Source of the DNA: Pseudomonas fontis
Lineage (GTDB): Bacteria; Pseudomonadota; Gammaproteobacteria; Pseudomonadales; Pseudomonadaceae
Assembly (NCBI RefSeq): GCF_028656955.1
Contig: NZ_JAMDGY010000030.1
Location: 1-64,000, forward strand
Length of the DNA stretch: 64,000 nucleotides
Direction: 5' to 3'
Position numbers and translations under genes: made by a program. Shown here piece after piece: positions 37,842 through 47,775 of this stretch. The notes beneath the pieces are model-generated. The model had not been told where the DNA came from and made no database searches. It worked only from the letters and a program-made list of their open reading frames with translations. The number at the start of each line of letters is the position of its first letter. Positions within the stretch are counted from its first letter, which is position 1.

Positions 37842-38618
37842 ATGACTGCCAGCGCGGAAAAGTACACCCGCCAGACCTTGCTCGACGTACAGCCGTTGAC
37901 GCCCAACCTGTTCAGCCTGCGCACCACGCGTGATGCGGGTTTTCGCTTTCGTGCCGGGCAGTTCGCCCGCCTGGGCGTGACCAAGGCCGACGGCAGTGTG
38001 GTGTGGCGTGCCTATTCGATGGTGTCCTCACCGTTTGATGAGCACTTGGACTTCTATTCCATCGTGGTCCCGGGTGGTGAGTTCACCAGCGAGCTGAGCC
38101 GCCTGCGCGAAGGCGACAGCCTGCTGATCGACCGCCAGGCGTTCGGCTACCTGACCCTTGATCGCTTCGTCGATGGCCGTGACCTCTGGCTGCTGGCCAC
38201 TGGCACCGGGATTGCCCCGTTCCTCTCGATCCTGCAGGACTTCGAGGCCTGGGAGCGGTTCGACTCGATCAAGCTGGTGTACTCGGTACGCGAAGCCAAA
38301 GAGCTGGCGTACCAGGAACTGATCGCGGGCCTGGAGCTGCGTGACTACCTGGCCGACTACGCCGGCAAGTTGCAGTTCATCCCGGTGGTCACCCGTGAAC
38401 AGCATCCGGGCGCGCTGAATGGGCGCATCACCACGCTGATCGAGAACGGCGAGCTGGAACGCGCCGCTGGCCTGGCGCTGACGCCGGAGCATTCGCGGGT
38501 GATGTTGTGCGGCAACCCGCAGATGATCGACGACACCCGCCAGGTGCTCAAGCAGCGCGACCTGCAACTGAGCCTGAGCCGACGGCCCGGCCAGGTGGCG
38601 ATCGAAAACTACTGGTAA
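37842..38618 (+). CDS. fpr: Ferredoxin/flavodoxin-NADP+ reductase
   Basis: Fpr moves electrons between NADPH and ferredoxin or flavodoxin, supporting iron-sulfur and oxidative-stress functions. The 258-residue flavoprotein has the FAD motif RAYSMVSSP, the NADP-binding ATGTGIAPFLSIL and CGNPQMIDD. It ends VAIENYW, the aromatic C-terminus typical of this bacterial subclass. The ATG at 37842 follows GGGAGGA; the upstream in-frame extension is discarded. It is divergent from the LuxR solo. Confidence 0.94.
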   Translation: MTASAEKYTRQTLLDVQPLTPNLFSLRTTRDAGFRFRAGQFARLGVTKADGSVVWRAYSMVSSPFDEHLDFYSIVVPGGEFTSELSRLREGDSLLIDRQAFGYLTLDRFVDGRDLWLLATGTGIAPFLSILQDFEAWERFDSIKLVYSVREAKELAYQELIAGLELRDYLADYAGKLQFIPVVTREQHPGALNGRITTLIENGELERAAGLALTPEHSRVMLCGNPQMIDDTRQVLKQRDLQLSLSRRPGQVAIENYW

Positions 38619-38619
38619 G

Positions 38620-38647
38620 AAAAACGGCGCCCGAAGGCGCCGTTTTT
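38620..38647. terminator. Bidirectional intrinsic terminator between fpr and mscL
   Basis: AAAACGGCGCC-CGAA-GGCGCCGTTTT is a perfect stem with a 4-nt loop. It has A and T runs on opposite sides, so it can serve both convergent transcripts. It starts 2 nt after the fpr stop. Confidence 0.93.
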
Positions 38648-38660
38648 ACCTGTGCCCGAA

Positions 38661-39071
38661 TCAGGGCTTGTTCTGCGCCTTGAGCAGGTCGCGGATTTCG
38701 CCCAGCAGCACTTCCTCTTTGGTTGGCGCCGGTGGCTCGGTCGGGGCCACGGCTTCTTCGCGCTTCAGGCGGTTGATGGCTTTGACGCCCATGAAGATGG
38801 CGAAGGCCACGATGATGAAGTCGATCAGGCTCTGGATGAATTTGCCGTAGGCCAGCATCACGGCGGGTACATCGCCCTGGGCTGCCTTGAGGGTGATGGC
38901 CAGGTCACTGAAGTCGACACCGCCGATCAGCAGACCGATGGGTGGCATCACCACATCGCCTACAAAGGATGAAACGATTTTGCCGAAGGCGGCGCCGATG
39001 ATGATACCGACGGCCATATCGACCACGTTGCCTTTGACCGCGAAGGCCTTGAATTCACTGAGCACGCCCAT
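38661..39071 (-). CDS. mscL: Large-conductance mechanosensitive channel MscL
   Basis: MscL is the pentameric inner-membrane valve that opens under osmotic downshock. The 136-residue protein starts [35 protein letters not shown] (TM1) and has TM2 ([23 protein letters not shown]). A charged C-terminal helix follows with [14 protein letters not shown]. All are family hallmarks. It stands alone, convergent with fpr. Confidence 0.96.
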   Translation of the reverse strand: MGVLSEFKAFAVKGNVVDMAVGIIIGAAFGKIVSSFVGDVVMPPIGLLIGGVDFSDLAITLKAAQGDVPAVMLAYGKFIQSLIDFIIVAFAIFMGVKAINRLKREEAVAPTEPPAPTKEEVLLGEIRDLLKAQNKP

Positions 39072-39247
39072 GGTTTATTCCTTGTAACAGATGAGGTTGG
39101 TAGTCGCAGTGTAAATCAGCTATGCGCATCATGCTCCGCGTTGCCGGTACAGACCGCGCTTAGACCGAATAGTTTTGTCGCGTTGCCAGCGCCCCTGGGC
39201 CTGCCTCGCTCGGCTATCATGGCGACTTTTTCCAGGAGACTGTCCCC

Positions 39248-40618
39248 ATGGCCAAGGCCAAGCGCATGTACGGCTGCACCGAGTGCGGCGCGACCTTCCC
39301 CAAGTGGGCCGGCCAATGTGGCGAATGTGGCGCCTGGAACACCCTGGTTGAAACCGTGCTGGAAAGTGGCGCGGCGGCGGCCCCCAGCGGGCGCACCGGC
39401 TGGGCCGGGCAGCAGGCGCAGATCAAGACCCTGGCCGAAGTCAGCATCGAGGAGATCCCACGCTTCAGCACGGCCAGTGCCGAGCTGGATCGGGTACTCG
39501 GTGGTGGCCTGGTCGATGGCTCCGTGGTGCTGATCGGGGGGGACCCGGGGATCGGCAAGTCGACGATCCTCCTGCAAACCCTGTGCAACATCGCCACGCG
39601 CATGCCGGCGCTGTATGTCACCGGCGAAGAGTCGCAGCAGCAGGTGGCCATGCGCGCTCGACGCCTGGGCTTGCCGCAGGACCAACTGCGGGTAATGACT
39701 GAAACCTGCATCGAAACCATCATTGCCACGGCACGGCTCGAAAAGCCCAAGGTCATGGTCATCGACTCGATCCAGACCATCTTCACCGAACAGCTGCAAT
39801 CGGCACCCGGTGGCGTTTCCCAGGTGCGCGAGAGTGCCGCCTTGCTGGTGCGTTACGCCAAGCAGAGTGGCACGGCGATCTTCCTGGTGGGCCATGTCAC
39901 CAAGGAAGGCGCGCTGGCTGGCCCGCGGGTGCTGGAGCACATGGTGGATACCGTGCTGTATTTCGAAGGTGAGTCGGACGGTCGCCTGCGCCTGCTGCGG
40001 GCGGTGAAAAACCGTTTTGGCGCGGTCAACGAGCTGGGTGTATTCGGCATGACCGACCGGGGCCTGAAGGAGGTTTCCAACCCTTCGGCAATTTTCCTTA
40101 CGCGAGCCCAGGAAGAAGTCCCGGGCAGCGTGGTGATGGCGACGTGGGAAGGCACCCGACCGATGCTGGTGGAAGTGCAGGCGCTGGTCGATGACAGCCA
40201 CCTGGCCAACCCGCGCCGGGTCACCCTGGGCCTGGACCAGAACCGCCTGGCCATGTTGCTGGCGGTGTTGCATCGCCATGGCGGCATTCCGACCCATGAC
40301 CAGGACGTGTTCCTCAACGTGGTCGGCGGGGTCAAGGTACTGGAGACTGCCTCGGACCTTGCGCTGATGGCGGCGGTGATGTCGAGCCTGCGCAACAAGC
40401 CTTTGTCACACGGCTTGCTGGTGTTCGGCGAGATCGGCCTGTCCGGTGAAGTACGCCCGGTGCCAAGCGGCCAGGAACGCCTCAAAGAGGCGGCCAAACA
40501 CGGCTTCAAACGCGCCATTGTGCCCAAGGGCAATGCGCCGAAGGAGTCCCCGCCAGGCTTGCAGGTGATTGCGGTAACACGTCTGGAACAGGCGTTGGAT
40601 GCATTGTTTGAAGAGTAA
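39248..40618 (+). CDS. radA: DNA repair protein RadA
   Basis: RadA is a RecA-like branch-migration helicase. The 456-residue protein has an N-terminal C4 zinc finger (CTECGATFPKWAGQCGEC, residues 10-27), Walker A GGDPGIGKST near 97-106 and the RadA-specific KNRFG near 254. A Lon-protease-like C-terminal domain lacks the Lon catalytic pair. The start has AGGAG upstream. It is the last core gene before the haem-uptake cluster. Confidence 0.96.
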   Translation: MAKAKRMYGCTECGATFPKWAGQCGECGAWNTLVETVLESGAAAAPSGRTGWAGQQAQIKTLAEVSIEEIPRFSTASAELDRVLGGGLVDGSVVLIGGDPGIGKSTILLQTLCNIATRMPALYVTGEESQQQVAMRARRLGLPQDQLRVMTETCIETIIATARLEKPKVMVIDSIQTIFTEQLQSAPGGVSQVRESAALLVRYAKQSGTAIFLVGHVTKEGALAGPRVLEHMVDTVLYFEGESDGRLRLLRAVKNRFGAVNELGVFGMTDRGLKEVSNPSAIFLTRAQEEVPGSVVMATWEGTRPMLVEVQALVDDSHLANPRRVTLGLDQNRLAMLLAVLHRHGGIPTHDQDVFLNVVGGVKVLETASDLALMAAVMSSLRNKPLSHGLLVFGEIGLSGEVRPVPSGQERLKEAAKHGFKRAIVPKGNAPKESPPGLQVIAVTRLEQALDALFEE

Positions 40619-40629
40619 TCAGACTTCTT

Positions 40630-40648
40630 GCAACTGATTCTCAACAAC
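40630..40648. promoter_or_regulatory. Candidate Fur box upstream of hasI
   Basis: GCAACTGATTCTCAACAAC matches the 19-nt Fur consensus at about 11 positions, including the TGAT and TCA core. It lies 45 nt before the hasI start, where FecI-type sigma genes usually carry a Fur site. Confidence 0.55.
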
Positions 40649-40692
40649 GAGTAGCATACGGCCTCTCATCCGACCGTACCCCAGGAGTTCGC

Positions 40693-41196
40693 GTGGCGGA
40701 GTCCGACCTCAAGCGCTTGTTCCTCAAGCACGCGAAAACCTTGCAGGGCCTGCTCACGCGCAAGGTGCGCGACCCGCAGTTGGCTGCCGACCTGGTGCAG
40801 GAAAGTTTCCTGCGCCTAGCCGAGCAACAAGGCCGTGAGCACATCGACAACACCCCGGCCTATCTCTATCGTACTGCGCACAACCTGATGATCGACCATG
40901 TGCGCCAGCAACAGCGCCGCAAGACCGACTCCGTGCCCCATGAGGCCCTGGAAGGCATCGTCGAAGACAGCCCGGGCCTTGAAGAAACCACCGCCGCCGA
41001 GCAGCACATGCGCCGCTTGCGCCAGGCACTGGCACAGCTGCCGCCACGCACCCAGGAAGTCTTCCGGCTCAATCGCCTGGAGGGTTTCACCCACGCCGAG
41101 GTGGCGCGCGAACTGAACATCTCCGACAGCTCCGTGCAAAAGCATCTGGCCAAGGCCCTGGCGTATGTGATGCAGTGCCTGCAGGAAAATAGATGA
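40693..41196 (+). CDS. hasI: FecI-type ECF sigma factor HasI
   Basis: This is an iron-starvation ECF sigma factor of 167 residues. Region 2 is DPQLAADLVQESFLRLAEQ, and region 4 is LPPRTQEVFRLNRLEGFTHAEVARELNISDSSVQKHLAKAL. It should direct transcription of hasR when the anti-sigma HasS is relieved by haem-loaded hemophore at the receptor. It starts at GTG 40693, 6 nt after AGGAG. Its stop overlaps the hasS ATG. The name follows from the adjacent hasS-hasR-hasA genes. Confidence 0.9.
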   Translation: MAESDLKRLFLKHAKTLQGLLTRKVRDPQLAADLVQESFLRLAEQQGREHIDNTPAYLYRTAHNLMIDHVRQQQRRKTDSVPHEALEGIVEDSPGLEETTAAEQHMRRLRQALAQLPPRTQEVFRLNRLEGFTHAEVARELNISDSSVQKHLAKALAYVMQCLQENR

Positions 41197-42266
41197 CGAA
41201 CGGTTTACTGGGAAATGCGCCTTCAGACGTCAGCACTTACATAACCAGAAATCGAGAGAACCGTGTGACCAGCCAGATCCCGCCAGAGCAAGCAATTCGC
41301 GAGCAGGCCGCCGAGTGGGCGGTGCTGCGCAGCGCCGGGCGTCTGAGCCCGGCGCAGGAACAGGCGCTGGCGCTGTGGTGCGACAGTGACCCCCGGCATG
41401 CCGAGGCGCTGGCCTTCGCGGAAGCGACCTGGGCCGAGCTGGGGCTTATCGGCCAGATGCCTCAGGCGCTGCCGCGCGCGGCAGCAATCCCGGCTACGTC
41501 GCCAGCGGCAGGCGGGCGACGCCGACGGTCGCGCTTGCGCTGGGCGGCGAGCACGGCGGCAGCCCTGCTGGTGGCAATTTTGGGGGTGGAGCAGGCGCCG
41601 CAGGTGCTGCTGTCGCTGCGCGCCGACTTCGCTACTGGCAAGGGCGAGATCCGCCAGGTGACTTTGCCCGATGGCAGCCGGGTCGATCTGGACAGCCAGA
41701 GCGGCATTGCCGTGGCGTTCACCAGCAGCGAGCGCCGCGTGCGTTTGCTGGCCGGTGATGCGGTGTTCGATGTGGCGCCCACCAGCGATGACGAGCGCCG
41801 ACCGTTCGTGGTCGACTACGCCGGGGCCAGCAGCAAGGCCCTGGGCACGCGGTTTGTGGTGGGGGCAGCGGGTGAGGGTGGCTGGGTCGGCATGCTGGAG
41901 CACAGCGTCGCGGTCAGTTTGCAGGCGCCACCCCGTGAAGGCCCACGCCAGCAAGTCGTGGAGCAGGGCCACAGCCTGCGTTACGACCAGGCCCATGGCG
42001 TGCGCCCCTGGCCGGAGCAGGACCCGCGCCGCGCCACCGCCTGGCAACGTGGGTTGCTGGTATTCGAGCGTGAACCCCTGGGCGCAGTCGCCGCCCAGCT
42101 CAATCGTTATCGCCCGGGCCGGGTGATGATCACCGATGCGGCGTTGGCGCGCCGTGAAGTCAGCGGCATGTTCCGCCTCGACAACCTCGACCAGGCCCTC
42201 GGCATGCTCACCGACGAGCTCAAGGTCAGCCGCCTGGACATGGCCGGCATCACCCTGATTTATTGA
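41193..42266 (+). CDS. hasS: FecR-family anti-sigma factor HasS
   Basis: HasS is a single-pass inner-membrane sensor. Its cytoplasmic N-terminus (AAEWAVLRSAGRLSPAQEQALALWCDSDPRHAEALAFAE, the FecR N-terminal domain) holds HasI. A TM helix (WAASTAAALLVAILGVEQAP) leads to a periplasmic FecR domain (GEIRQVTLPDGSRVDLDSQSGIAV) and the C-terminal STN-binding region (VMITDAALARREVSGMFRLDNLDQALGMLT). The 357-residue form starts in a 4-nt overlap with hasI. A GTG 25 codons later is an alternative. Confidence 0.9.
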   Translation: MTNGLLGNAPSDVSTYITRNRENRVTSQIPPEQAIREQAAEWAVLRSAGRLSPAQEQALALWCDSDPRHAEALAFAEATWAELGLIGQMPQALPRAAAIPATSPAAGGRRRRSRLRWAASTAAALLVAILGVEQAPQVLLSLRADFATGKGEIRQVTLPDGSRVDLDSQSGIAVAFTSSERRVRLLAGDAVFDVAPTSDDERRPFVVDYAGASSKALGTRFVVGAAGEGGWVGMLEHSVAVSLQAPPREGPRQQVVEQGHSLRYDQAHGVRPWPEQDPRRATAWQRGLLVFEREPLGAVAAQLNRYRPGRVMITDAALARREVSGMFRLDNLDQALGMLTDELKVSRLDMAGITLIY

Positions 42267-42350
42267 GCCTGAGGCGTCTGCCTCGGGCTTGATGAAACTT
42301 TTCTGAAAATAAATTTACTGACTTTTCCAGCCCCGTTCGTCTGCATTGTT

Positions 42351-42369
42351 GAGATTGATTTTCATTACT
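42351..42369. promoter_or_regulatory. Candidate Fur box upstream of hasR
   Basis: GAGATTGATTTTCATTACT matches the Fur consensus at about 13 of 19 positions and lies immediately before the hasR start region. Together with the box upstream of hasI it suggests iron repression at two levels. Confidence 0.6.
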
Positions 42370-42374
42370 AGAAA

Positions 42375-45146
42375 ATGCCAACACAGCGAGCGATGGACGT
42401 GACTCAGCCACAACAAAAACGCCGTAACCGCCCGATCCGCCAGGTTGCCCTGACTGGCAGCCTGATGTTCGGCGCCTGTGCACTGACGATGGGGATCGCC
42501 AGCGTGCAAGCCGCCGAAACCGCCCAGCGTTCAGCGCTGATCCGTTTCGAGATTCCTGCCCAGTCCCTGGACAGCGCCGTGCTGGCCTATGCCGAACAGG
42601 CCGGGGTGCAGGTGTTCTTCGACAGCCGCAAGCTGGCGGGCCTGCGCAGCGAAGGGCTGAAAGGGCAGTTCTCTGCCGAGGAAGGCCTGGGCAAGTTGCT
42701 GCGTGGCACCCCGGTGCGCTACCAGTTCACCGGCAATGACCGGGTTGGCCTGGAGCGTTTGAGCGACAGCGGCGAAGCGCTTGAGCTGAGCAACACGCAC
42801 ATTGAATCCAATCAAGACGCCGGCTGGGTCTACCAGGCCCCGCGTTCGGTCAGCGTGATTACCCGCGAGCAGATCGACAAGCGTCCGCCGCGTCACGCAG
42901 CAGACATGCTTGAACAGACCGCTGGCGTATACACCGCTGTCAACCAGCGTGACCAGGGCCTGTCGGTGAACATTCGTGGCGTGCAGGACTACGGTCGCGT
43001 CAACATGAACATCGACGGCATGCGCCAGAACTTCAACGTCAACGGCCACCAGCAGCGCAACGGCGTGATGTTCGTCGACCCGGAATTCATCAGCAGCATC
43101 GAGATCGAAAAAGGCACCCAGGCCGGCATGGGCGGCGCCGGTGTGCTCGGCGGCATTGCCTCGTTCAATACCGTGCAGGCCAACGAGTTCCTCGGCCCAG
43201 ACAAAGAGTTTGGCGGCCGCCTGCGCGCTGGCCACGGTATTGGTGAACTGGGCAATGGCACCAACTTCAATGGCAGCGGCTTGTTTGCCTTCGGCAACGA
43301 GAAGGGTGATCTGCTGCTGGGGATGAGTGAACGGCATTTCGGCGACTATCGCGCCGGCACCCAGAATGCTGACAACCTTGGCACCGAGATCCGCCTCAAG
43401 TCATCGCACCGCGACGCCTGGAAGGGCTGGCTCAACGATGAAGTCGGCGACACCGGTAGCGTCACCCGCTCCAACCTGGTCAAGCTGGGTGTGAACCTGC
43501 CGCACGATCAGCGGGTGCAACTGAACTACATCGCGACCGATACTGACAGCAAGGAAGCCTGGACCTACATGGACCCGGTGGAAAGCGCCTTCTATTACAA
43601 ACGCACAGGCAAAAGCGACGTCACCGCGCAGAACGCCTCGGTGGACTACAGCTACAGCCCCGACAACAACCTGGTCGACCTCAAGGCCAAGCTGTATTAC
43701 GTCAGCACCCGAGAAGATCGCTGGACTGCACCCAGCGAATCGAGCCTGAGCAGTGGCAACTTCGTGCCAGGCTACGACGACAGCTATCGCACGGACACCT
43801 GGGGCCTGCAGTTGCAGAACACCTCGCGCTTTTACCTGAGTGATGCCGACAAGCTGAGCTTCAACTACGGCACCGAGCTGTTTCAGGACAGCTTCAAGCC
43901 CGACACCGAACGCCAGGCTGCACGCAACGAATCGGCACTGCCCTATGTGGAAGGCATGACCCCCAAGGGCAAGCGGGCAATGGCCAGCCTGTTCGGCGAC
44001 CTGAAGTACGAGCATGGCGACTGGCTGGAACTCGATGCTGGCCTGCGCTACGACCGCTATCGGTTGTCGGGTGATACCGGCGTGACCGCCTGGATGTATC
44101 CCAAGGGCGTCACCGAGCCCAACCTGACCCGCGTAGCGACGCACATGGTCTTCGACGACGAGCGCGAGGAAGGGCGTTTTTCGCCGACCTTCGGCGTCGC
44201 CGTCAAGCCGGGTGTGGATTGGCTGCAGCTCTACACTCGCTGGGGCCGTGGCTGGCGTCCGCCGTCAGTCACTGAAGTATTCATGAGCGGCCGCCCGCAT
44301 GGTGGCGGTGCGGAGATGGTCTATCCCAACCCGTTCCTCAAGGCGGAGGAGTCGCATAACTGGGAACTGGGCTTCAACATCTTCAAGGAATCGCTGCTGC
44401 GTGAAGGCGATCGCTTCGGTGCGAAGATCGCCTACTTCGACACCCGTATCGACAACTTCTCGTTCCTCGACACCAACGCCGACCTACCGGGCGCCAGCGC
44501 CCTGGGCATCTCGATGGGGCGTTCGGCGTACCAGAACAACCTGGAGCAGACCCGTTTTCGCGGCCTCGAATACAGCCTCGACTACGACGCTGGCGGCTAC
44601 TACGCCCAGGCCAGCTACACCCACATGATCGGCAAGAACGACTTCTGTTCGAACCAGGTGTACATGGGCGGCGCCCAGCGCCTGGTCAACGTCGGCACCG
44701 AGTTGCGCCCGGTGAAGGTAGGCAACCGCGTCATCATGCTGCCGGTTCGTGTCTCGCGAGCCGAAGATGCCCCAGACCTCGACCAGAAGGTTTCCTGTGG
44801 CCACGTGATGGGCAATGCCACCTACATGCCGGCCGACCGCGGCGCACTGACCGTCGGTATGCGCTTCTTCGACCGTACCCTGGATGTCGGTGCCCGTGTG
44901 CGCTACAGCGAAGGCAATGGCGAGAACCTCAACAGCCACGGCTACAACTTCATGGATCAGGCGCTGTGGCCGCAATACACCGTCTACGACCTGTACGCCA
45001 GCTACTGGATGACGCCGCAACTGAACCTGGCGCTGTCGTTGGAAAACGCCACCGACGAAGCCTACTTCGTGGCCATGGGCGACTCCAACAACCTGTCCCT
45101 GGCGCGCGGGCGAACCTTGAGCGGAATGCTCGAATACAAATTCTGA
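42375..45146 (+). CDS. hasR: TonB-dependent hemophore/haem receptor HasR
   Basis: HasR takes haem from HasA across the outer membrane and signals to HasS. The 923-residue precursor has an N-terminal signal region ending near SVQAAE and an STN signalling domain (RFEIPAQSLDSAVLAYAEQAG). The plug contains SVSVITREQIDKRPPRHAADML and VNIRGVQDYGRVNMNIDGMRQNF. A 22-strand barrel follows, ending in MLEYKF. His225 in the plug and His642, between WRPPS and NPFL, are candidates for the two haem ligands, by analogy with Serratia HasR His189 and His603. A second ATG at 42393 is possible. Confidence 0.92.
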   Translation: MPTQRAMDVTQPQQKRRNRPIRQVALTGSLMFGACALTMGIASVQAAETAQRSALIRFEIPAQSLDSAVLAYAEQAGVQVFFDSRKLAGLRSEGLKGQFSAEEGLGKLLRGTPVRYQFTGNDRVGLERLSDSGEALELSNTHIESNQDAGWVYQAPRSVSVITREQIDKRPPRHAADMLEQTAGVYTAVNQRDQGLSVNIRGVQDYGRVNMNIDGMRQNFNVNGHQQRNGVMFVDPEFISSIEIEKGTQAGMGGAGVLGGIASFNTVQANEFLGPDKEFGGRLRAGHGIGELGNGTNFNGSGLFAFGNEKGDLLLGMSERHFGDYRAGTQNADNLGTEIRLKSSHRDAWKGWLNDEVGDTGSVTRSNLVKLGVNLPHDQRVQLNYIATDTDSKEAWTYMDPVESAFYYKRTGKSDVTAQNASVDYSYSPDNNLVDLKAKLYYVSTREDRWTAPSESSLSSGNFVPGYDDSYRTDTWGLQLQNTSRFYLSDADKLSFNYGTELFQDSFKPDTERQAARNESALPYVEGMTPKGKRAMASLFGDLKYEHGDWLELDAGLRYDRYRLSGDTGVTAWMYPKGVTEPNLTRVATHMVFDDEREEGRFSPTFGVAVKPGVDWLQLYTRWGRGWRPPSVTEVFMSGRPHGGGAEMVYPNPFLKAEESHNWELGFNIFKESLLREGDRFGAKIAYFDTRIDNFSFLDTNADLPGASALGISMGRSAYQNNLEQTRFRGLEYSLDYDAGGYYAQASYTHMIGKNDFCSNQVYMGGAQRLVNVGTELRPVKVGNRVIMLPVRVSRAEDAPDLDQKVSCGHVMGNATYMPADRGALTVGMRFFDRTLDVGARVRYSEGNGENLNSHGYNFMDQALWPQYTVYDLYASYWMTPQLNLALSLENATDEAYFVAMGDSNNLSLARGRTLSGMLEYKF

Positions 45147-45177
45147 TTCACACCGAGTTTGCCCATGTCGGGCGACA

Positions 45178-45200
45178 CGAAGGCAAGGAACACGCCTTCG
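45178..45200 (+). other. Stem-loop in the hasR-hasA gap
   Basis: CGAAGGC (45178-45184) and GCCTTCG (45194-45200) form a perfect 7-bp stem with a 9-nt loop. It lies 31 nt after the hasR stop and 31 nt before hasA. No T-run follows. It could protect a processed hasA message, but that is inference. Confidence 0.45.
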
Positions 45201-45231
45201 CATAAATAGTGCAATGCAACGAGGAACCGTT

Positions 45232-45843
45232 ATGACTCTTTCCGTTACTTACGATGCAGCCTTCTCCTCCGCCACCATCGATGACTACCTGGCGTTCTGG
45301 ACAGCTGGCTTCGTGACCGCCGGTCATGGCTACAGCAACACTGGCGGCTTCAGCAACGGCACCTACGATGGCGACCAATACGGCACGCATGGTCGTAACA
45401 ACTCCGACTACGCCTTCATCGCCGACAGCAACGCCGCCAATGGCCTGCACTATGTCTTCAACCCGGCGCTGCCGGCGAGCAACAACCAGAACCACTACCT
45501 GTACGGCCAACTGGACAACGTCTCCCTGGGTGAAGTCCTCACCGGCGGTAGCGGTGCTGATTTCGGCCTGACCAACTACGTGGTCAGCTTCAATGGTCTG
45601 GACCTGGATTCGGTGCTGGGCGCTGGTCGCACTGGCAACGACGTGCACAACGTGATCTTCGGCCTGATGCAAGGCAACACCAAGCCACTGGAAGCTGTAC
45701 TGGACACCCTGCTGGCCAGCTACGGCGTGTCTTCGGACAGCACCTTCGACGCCGTCTCCGCTGCCCTGGCCGCTGGCCCGCACAGCGTTGCCGCTGCTGT
45801 TGGCGTACAGGCTCTGCCTGAGGATCTGGCCCTGGCTGCCTGA
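45232..45843 (+). CDS. hasA: Secreted hemophore HasA
   Basis: HasA is an extracellular haem-binding protein of 203 residues exported without cleavable signal by the type I system encoded next to it. It starts [23 protein letters not shown] after GAGGA. His32 (AGHGYSN) and Tyr74 (GLHYVF) sit where Serratia HasA has its haem ligands His32 and Tyr75. A His-rich-side loop ends [10 protein letters not shown]. The C-terminus [10 protein letters not shown] resembles the hydrophobic HasA secretion signal. No RTX repeats are present, as expected. Confidence 0.95.
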   Translation: MTLSVTYDAAFSSATIDDYLAFWTAGFVTAGHGYSNTGGFSNGTYDGDQYGTHGRNNSDYAFIADSNAANGLHYVFNPALPASNNQNHYLYGQLDNVSLGEVLTGGSGADFGLTNYVVSFNGLDLDSVLGAGRTGNDVHNVIFGLMQGNTKPLEAVLDTLLASYGVSSDSTFDAVSAALAAGPHSVAAAVGVQALPEDLALAA

Positions 45844-45858
45844 TTACGCGCGAAAAAA

Positions 45859-45888
45859 AGCGAATGGGAGGTTGCCCTGCCATTCGCT
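45859..45888 (+). terminator. Hairpin between hasA and hasD, possible attenuator
   Basis: AGCGAATGG (45859-45867) pairs perfectly with CCATTCGCT (45880-45888), followed by CTGTTGTTGC rather than a pure T-run. Placed between an abundantly needed exported protein and its secretion genes, it may reduce read-through into hasDEF. Confidence 0.55.
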
Positions 45889-46010
45889 CTGTTGTTGCAA
45901 GTTACCCCGCAGCCCGTGTCTTTGCCGGGCCCAGGCTGCGGTGGTTCGAATTCTGTGGTGCTGGCGACGTGAGGTCAATCACATTGCCAGTGCTGCGTCA
46001 GAGGTCCTCG

Positions 46011-47771
46011 ATGATGCCTACCCGTCCCGCCGCCAACGAAGTGCTCCAGGCGCTCAACGCCTGCCGTGCCGGCTTTGCCAACATCGGCATCTTCACGGCG
46101 GTGATCAACCTGCTGATGCTGGCGCCGGCCCTGTACATGCTGCAGGTCTACGACCGGGTACTGTCCTCGGGCAACGAGATGACCCTGCTGATGCTCAGTG
46201 CGATGATCATCGGCATGTTCGCCTTCATGGGCGTGCTGGAATGGGTGCGCAGCCTGGTGGTGATCCGCCTGGGCACGCAGATGGACCTGCGCTTGAACCC
46301 ACGGGTGTTCGACGCCGCCTTCGAAGCCAGCCTGGCCAGCAACAAAGGTGCGGCTGGGCAGGTGCTGGCCGATCTCACCAACCTGCGCCAGTTCGCCACC
46401 GGCCAGGCACTCTTTGCCTTTTTCGATGCGCCATGGTTCCCGGTGTATCTGCTGGTGATGTTCCTGTTCAGCCCCTGGCTGGGCCTGATGGCGTTGGTCG
46501 GCGCGGTGCTGCTGATCGCCCTGGCCTGGCTCAACGAGCGCATGACCCAGGCGCCCTTCGCCGAAGCCGGGCTGCTGGCGCAACAGGCCAATCAGCAAGC
46601 CGGCGCCAACCTGCGCAATGCCGAAGTGGTCGAGGCCATGGGCATGCTGGGGTCGATTCGCCAGCGCTGGGCGGCGTTGCACCATGGTTTCCTCGCCCAG
46701 CAGAACCTGGGCAGTGAACGCACTGCTGCGGTCACCGCCGTGTCGAAAACCGTGCGCCTGACATTGCAGTCCTTGGTGCTGGGGCTCGGCGCCTGGCTGG
46801 CCATCGAGCAGTTGATCACCCCTGGGATGATGATCGCCGGTTCCATCCTCATGGGGCGCGTGCTGGCGCCCATCGACCAGTTGATTGCCGTGTGGCGGCA
46901 ATGGACCTCGGCGCGCCAGGCCTATGACCGGCTGTGCGTCCTGTTGCAGGAGCAACCCGCGCGCGAAGCCGGCATGCCGTTGCCGGCGCCCAAAGGGCGA
47001 CTGGCAGTCGAGCAGCTCAATGCGTTGCAGCCGGGCAGTCGCAAGCTGTGCCTGAACAACCTCGGCTTCGAGCTGGACCCTGGCGATTCGCTGGGCATCA
47101 TCGGTGCATCCGGCTCGGGCAAGTCGACCCTGGCGCGGCTGCTGGTCGGCGCGGCCTTGCCCGCTGCCGGCAAGGTGCGGCTCGACGGCGCGGAGCTCAG
47201 GCTCTGGGACAAGACCGCGCTGGGCCTGCATGTCGGCTACCTGCCCCAGGACGTACAGTTGTTCGCCGGCAGCATCGCGGACAACATCGCCCGGCTCGGC
47301 CCGGTGGACTCCCAACTGGTCATCGCGGCGGCAGAGCTGGCAGGCGTGCACGAGATGATCCTGAAATTCCCCGCCGGTTACGACACCGTGCTGGGCGAGG
47401 GTGGCGCCGGGCTTTCCGGCGGCCAGCGCCAGCGCATCGGCCTGGCCCGTGCGCTGTACGGCCTGCCGGCGCTGATCGTGCTCGACGAGCCCAACTCCAA
47501 CCTCGACGAAGCCGGTGAGCAGGCCTTGCTCGCCGCCATCGCCAAGGTCCGCGAACACAAGCGCACGCTGATCCTGATTACCCACAAGTCCAGCCTGCTG
47601 GCCAGTGTGGACAAACTGCTGATGCTCCAGGGCGGCCAGATGCAGGCCTTCGGCCCGACTGCGCGGGTGCTCCAGGACCTGCAGCGCAGTGCCCGCCCGG
47701 CACCGGTCGCTGCGCCCGCAGCGCGCCCTACCCCGACTGTAAGTATCAGCTACGGCACTTCGAGAACCTGA
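46011..47771 (+). CDS. hasD: Type I secretion ABC transporter HasD
   Basis: HasD is the inner-membrane ATPase that energises HasA export. The 586-residue product has an N-terminal six-helix transporter domain ([34 protein letters not shown]). The ABC domain carries Walker A GASGSGKS near residue 365, signature [15 protein letters not shown] and Walker [13 protein letters not shown]. No C39 peptidase domain is present. The ATG at 46011 follows AGAGG, with a second ATG 3 nt later; a longer in-frame reading from 45864 would run through the hairpin and is rejected. Confidence 0.94.
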   Translation: MMPTRPAANEVLQALNACRAGFANIGIFTAVINLLMLAPALYMLQVYDRVLSSGNEMTLLMLSAMIIGMFAFMGVLEWVRSLVVIRLGTQMDLRLNPRVFDAAFEASLASNKGAAGQVLADLTNLRQFATGQALFAFFDAPWFPVYLLVMFLFSPWLGLMALVGAVLLIALAWLNERMTQAPFAEAGLLAQQANQQAGANLRNAEVVEAMGMLGSIRQRWAALHHGFLAQQNLGSERTAAVTAVSKTVRLTLQSLVLGLGAWLAIEQLITPGMMIAGSILMGRVLAPIDQLIAVWRQWTSARQAYDRLCVLLQEQPAREAGMPLPAPKGRLAVEQLNALQPGSRKLCLNNLGFELDPGDSLGIIGASGSGKSTLARLLVGAALPAAGKVRLDGAELRLWDKTALGLHVGYLPQDVQLFAGSIADNIARLGPVDSQLVIAAAELAGVHEMILKFPAGYDTVLGEGGAGLSGGQRQRIGLARALYGLPALIVLDEPNSNLDEAGEQALLAAIAKVREHKRTLILITHKSSLLASVDKLLMLQGGQMQAFGPTARVLQDLQRSARPAPVAAPAARPTPTVSISYGTSRT

Positions 47772-47775
47772 TCGC

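Noticed and set aside
42301..42350. ECF (HasI) promoter before hasR
   Set aside because: GAAAAT and CGTCT elements occur, but the spacing (about 27 nt) does not fit FecI-type promoters, so no site is annotated.
45864..46010. N-terminal extension of HasD
   Set aside because: The in-frame stretch starts inside the hasA-hasD hairpin and encodes residues unlike the family. The ATG at 46011 has a ribosome site and gives the usual length.
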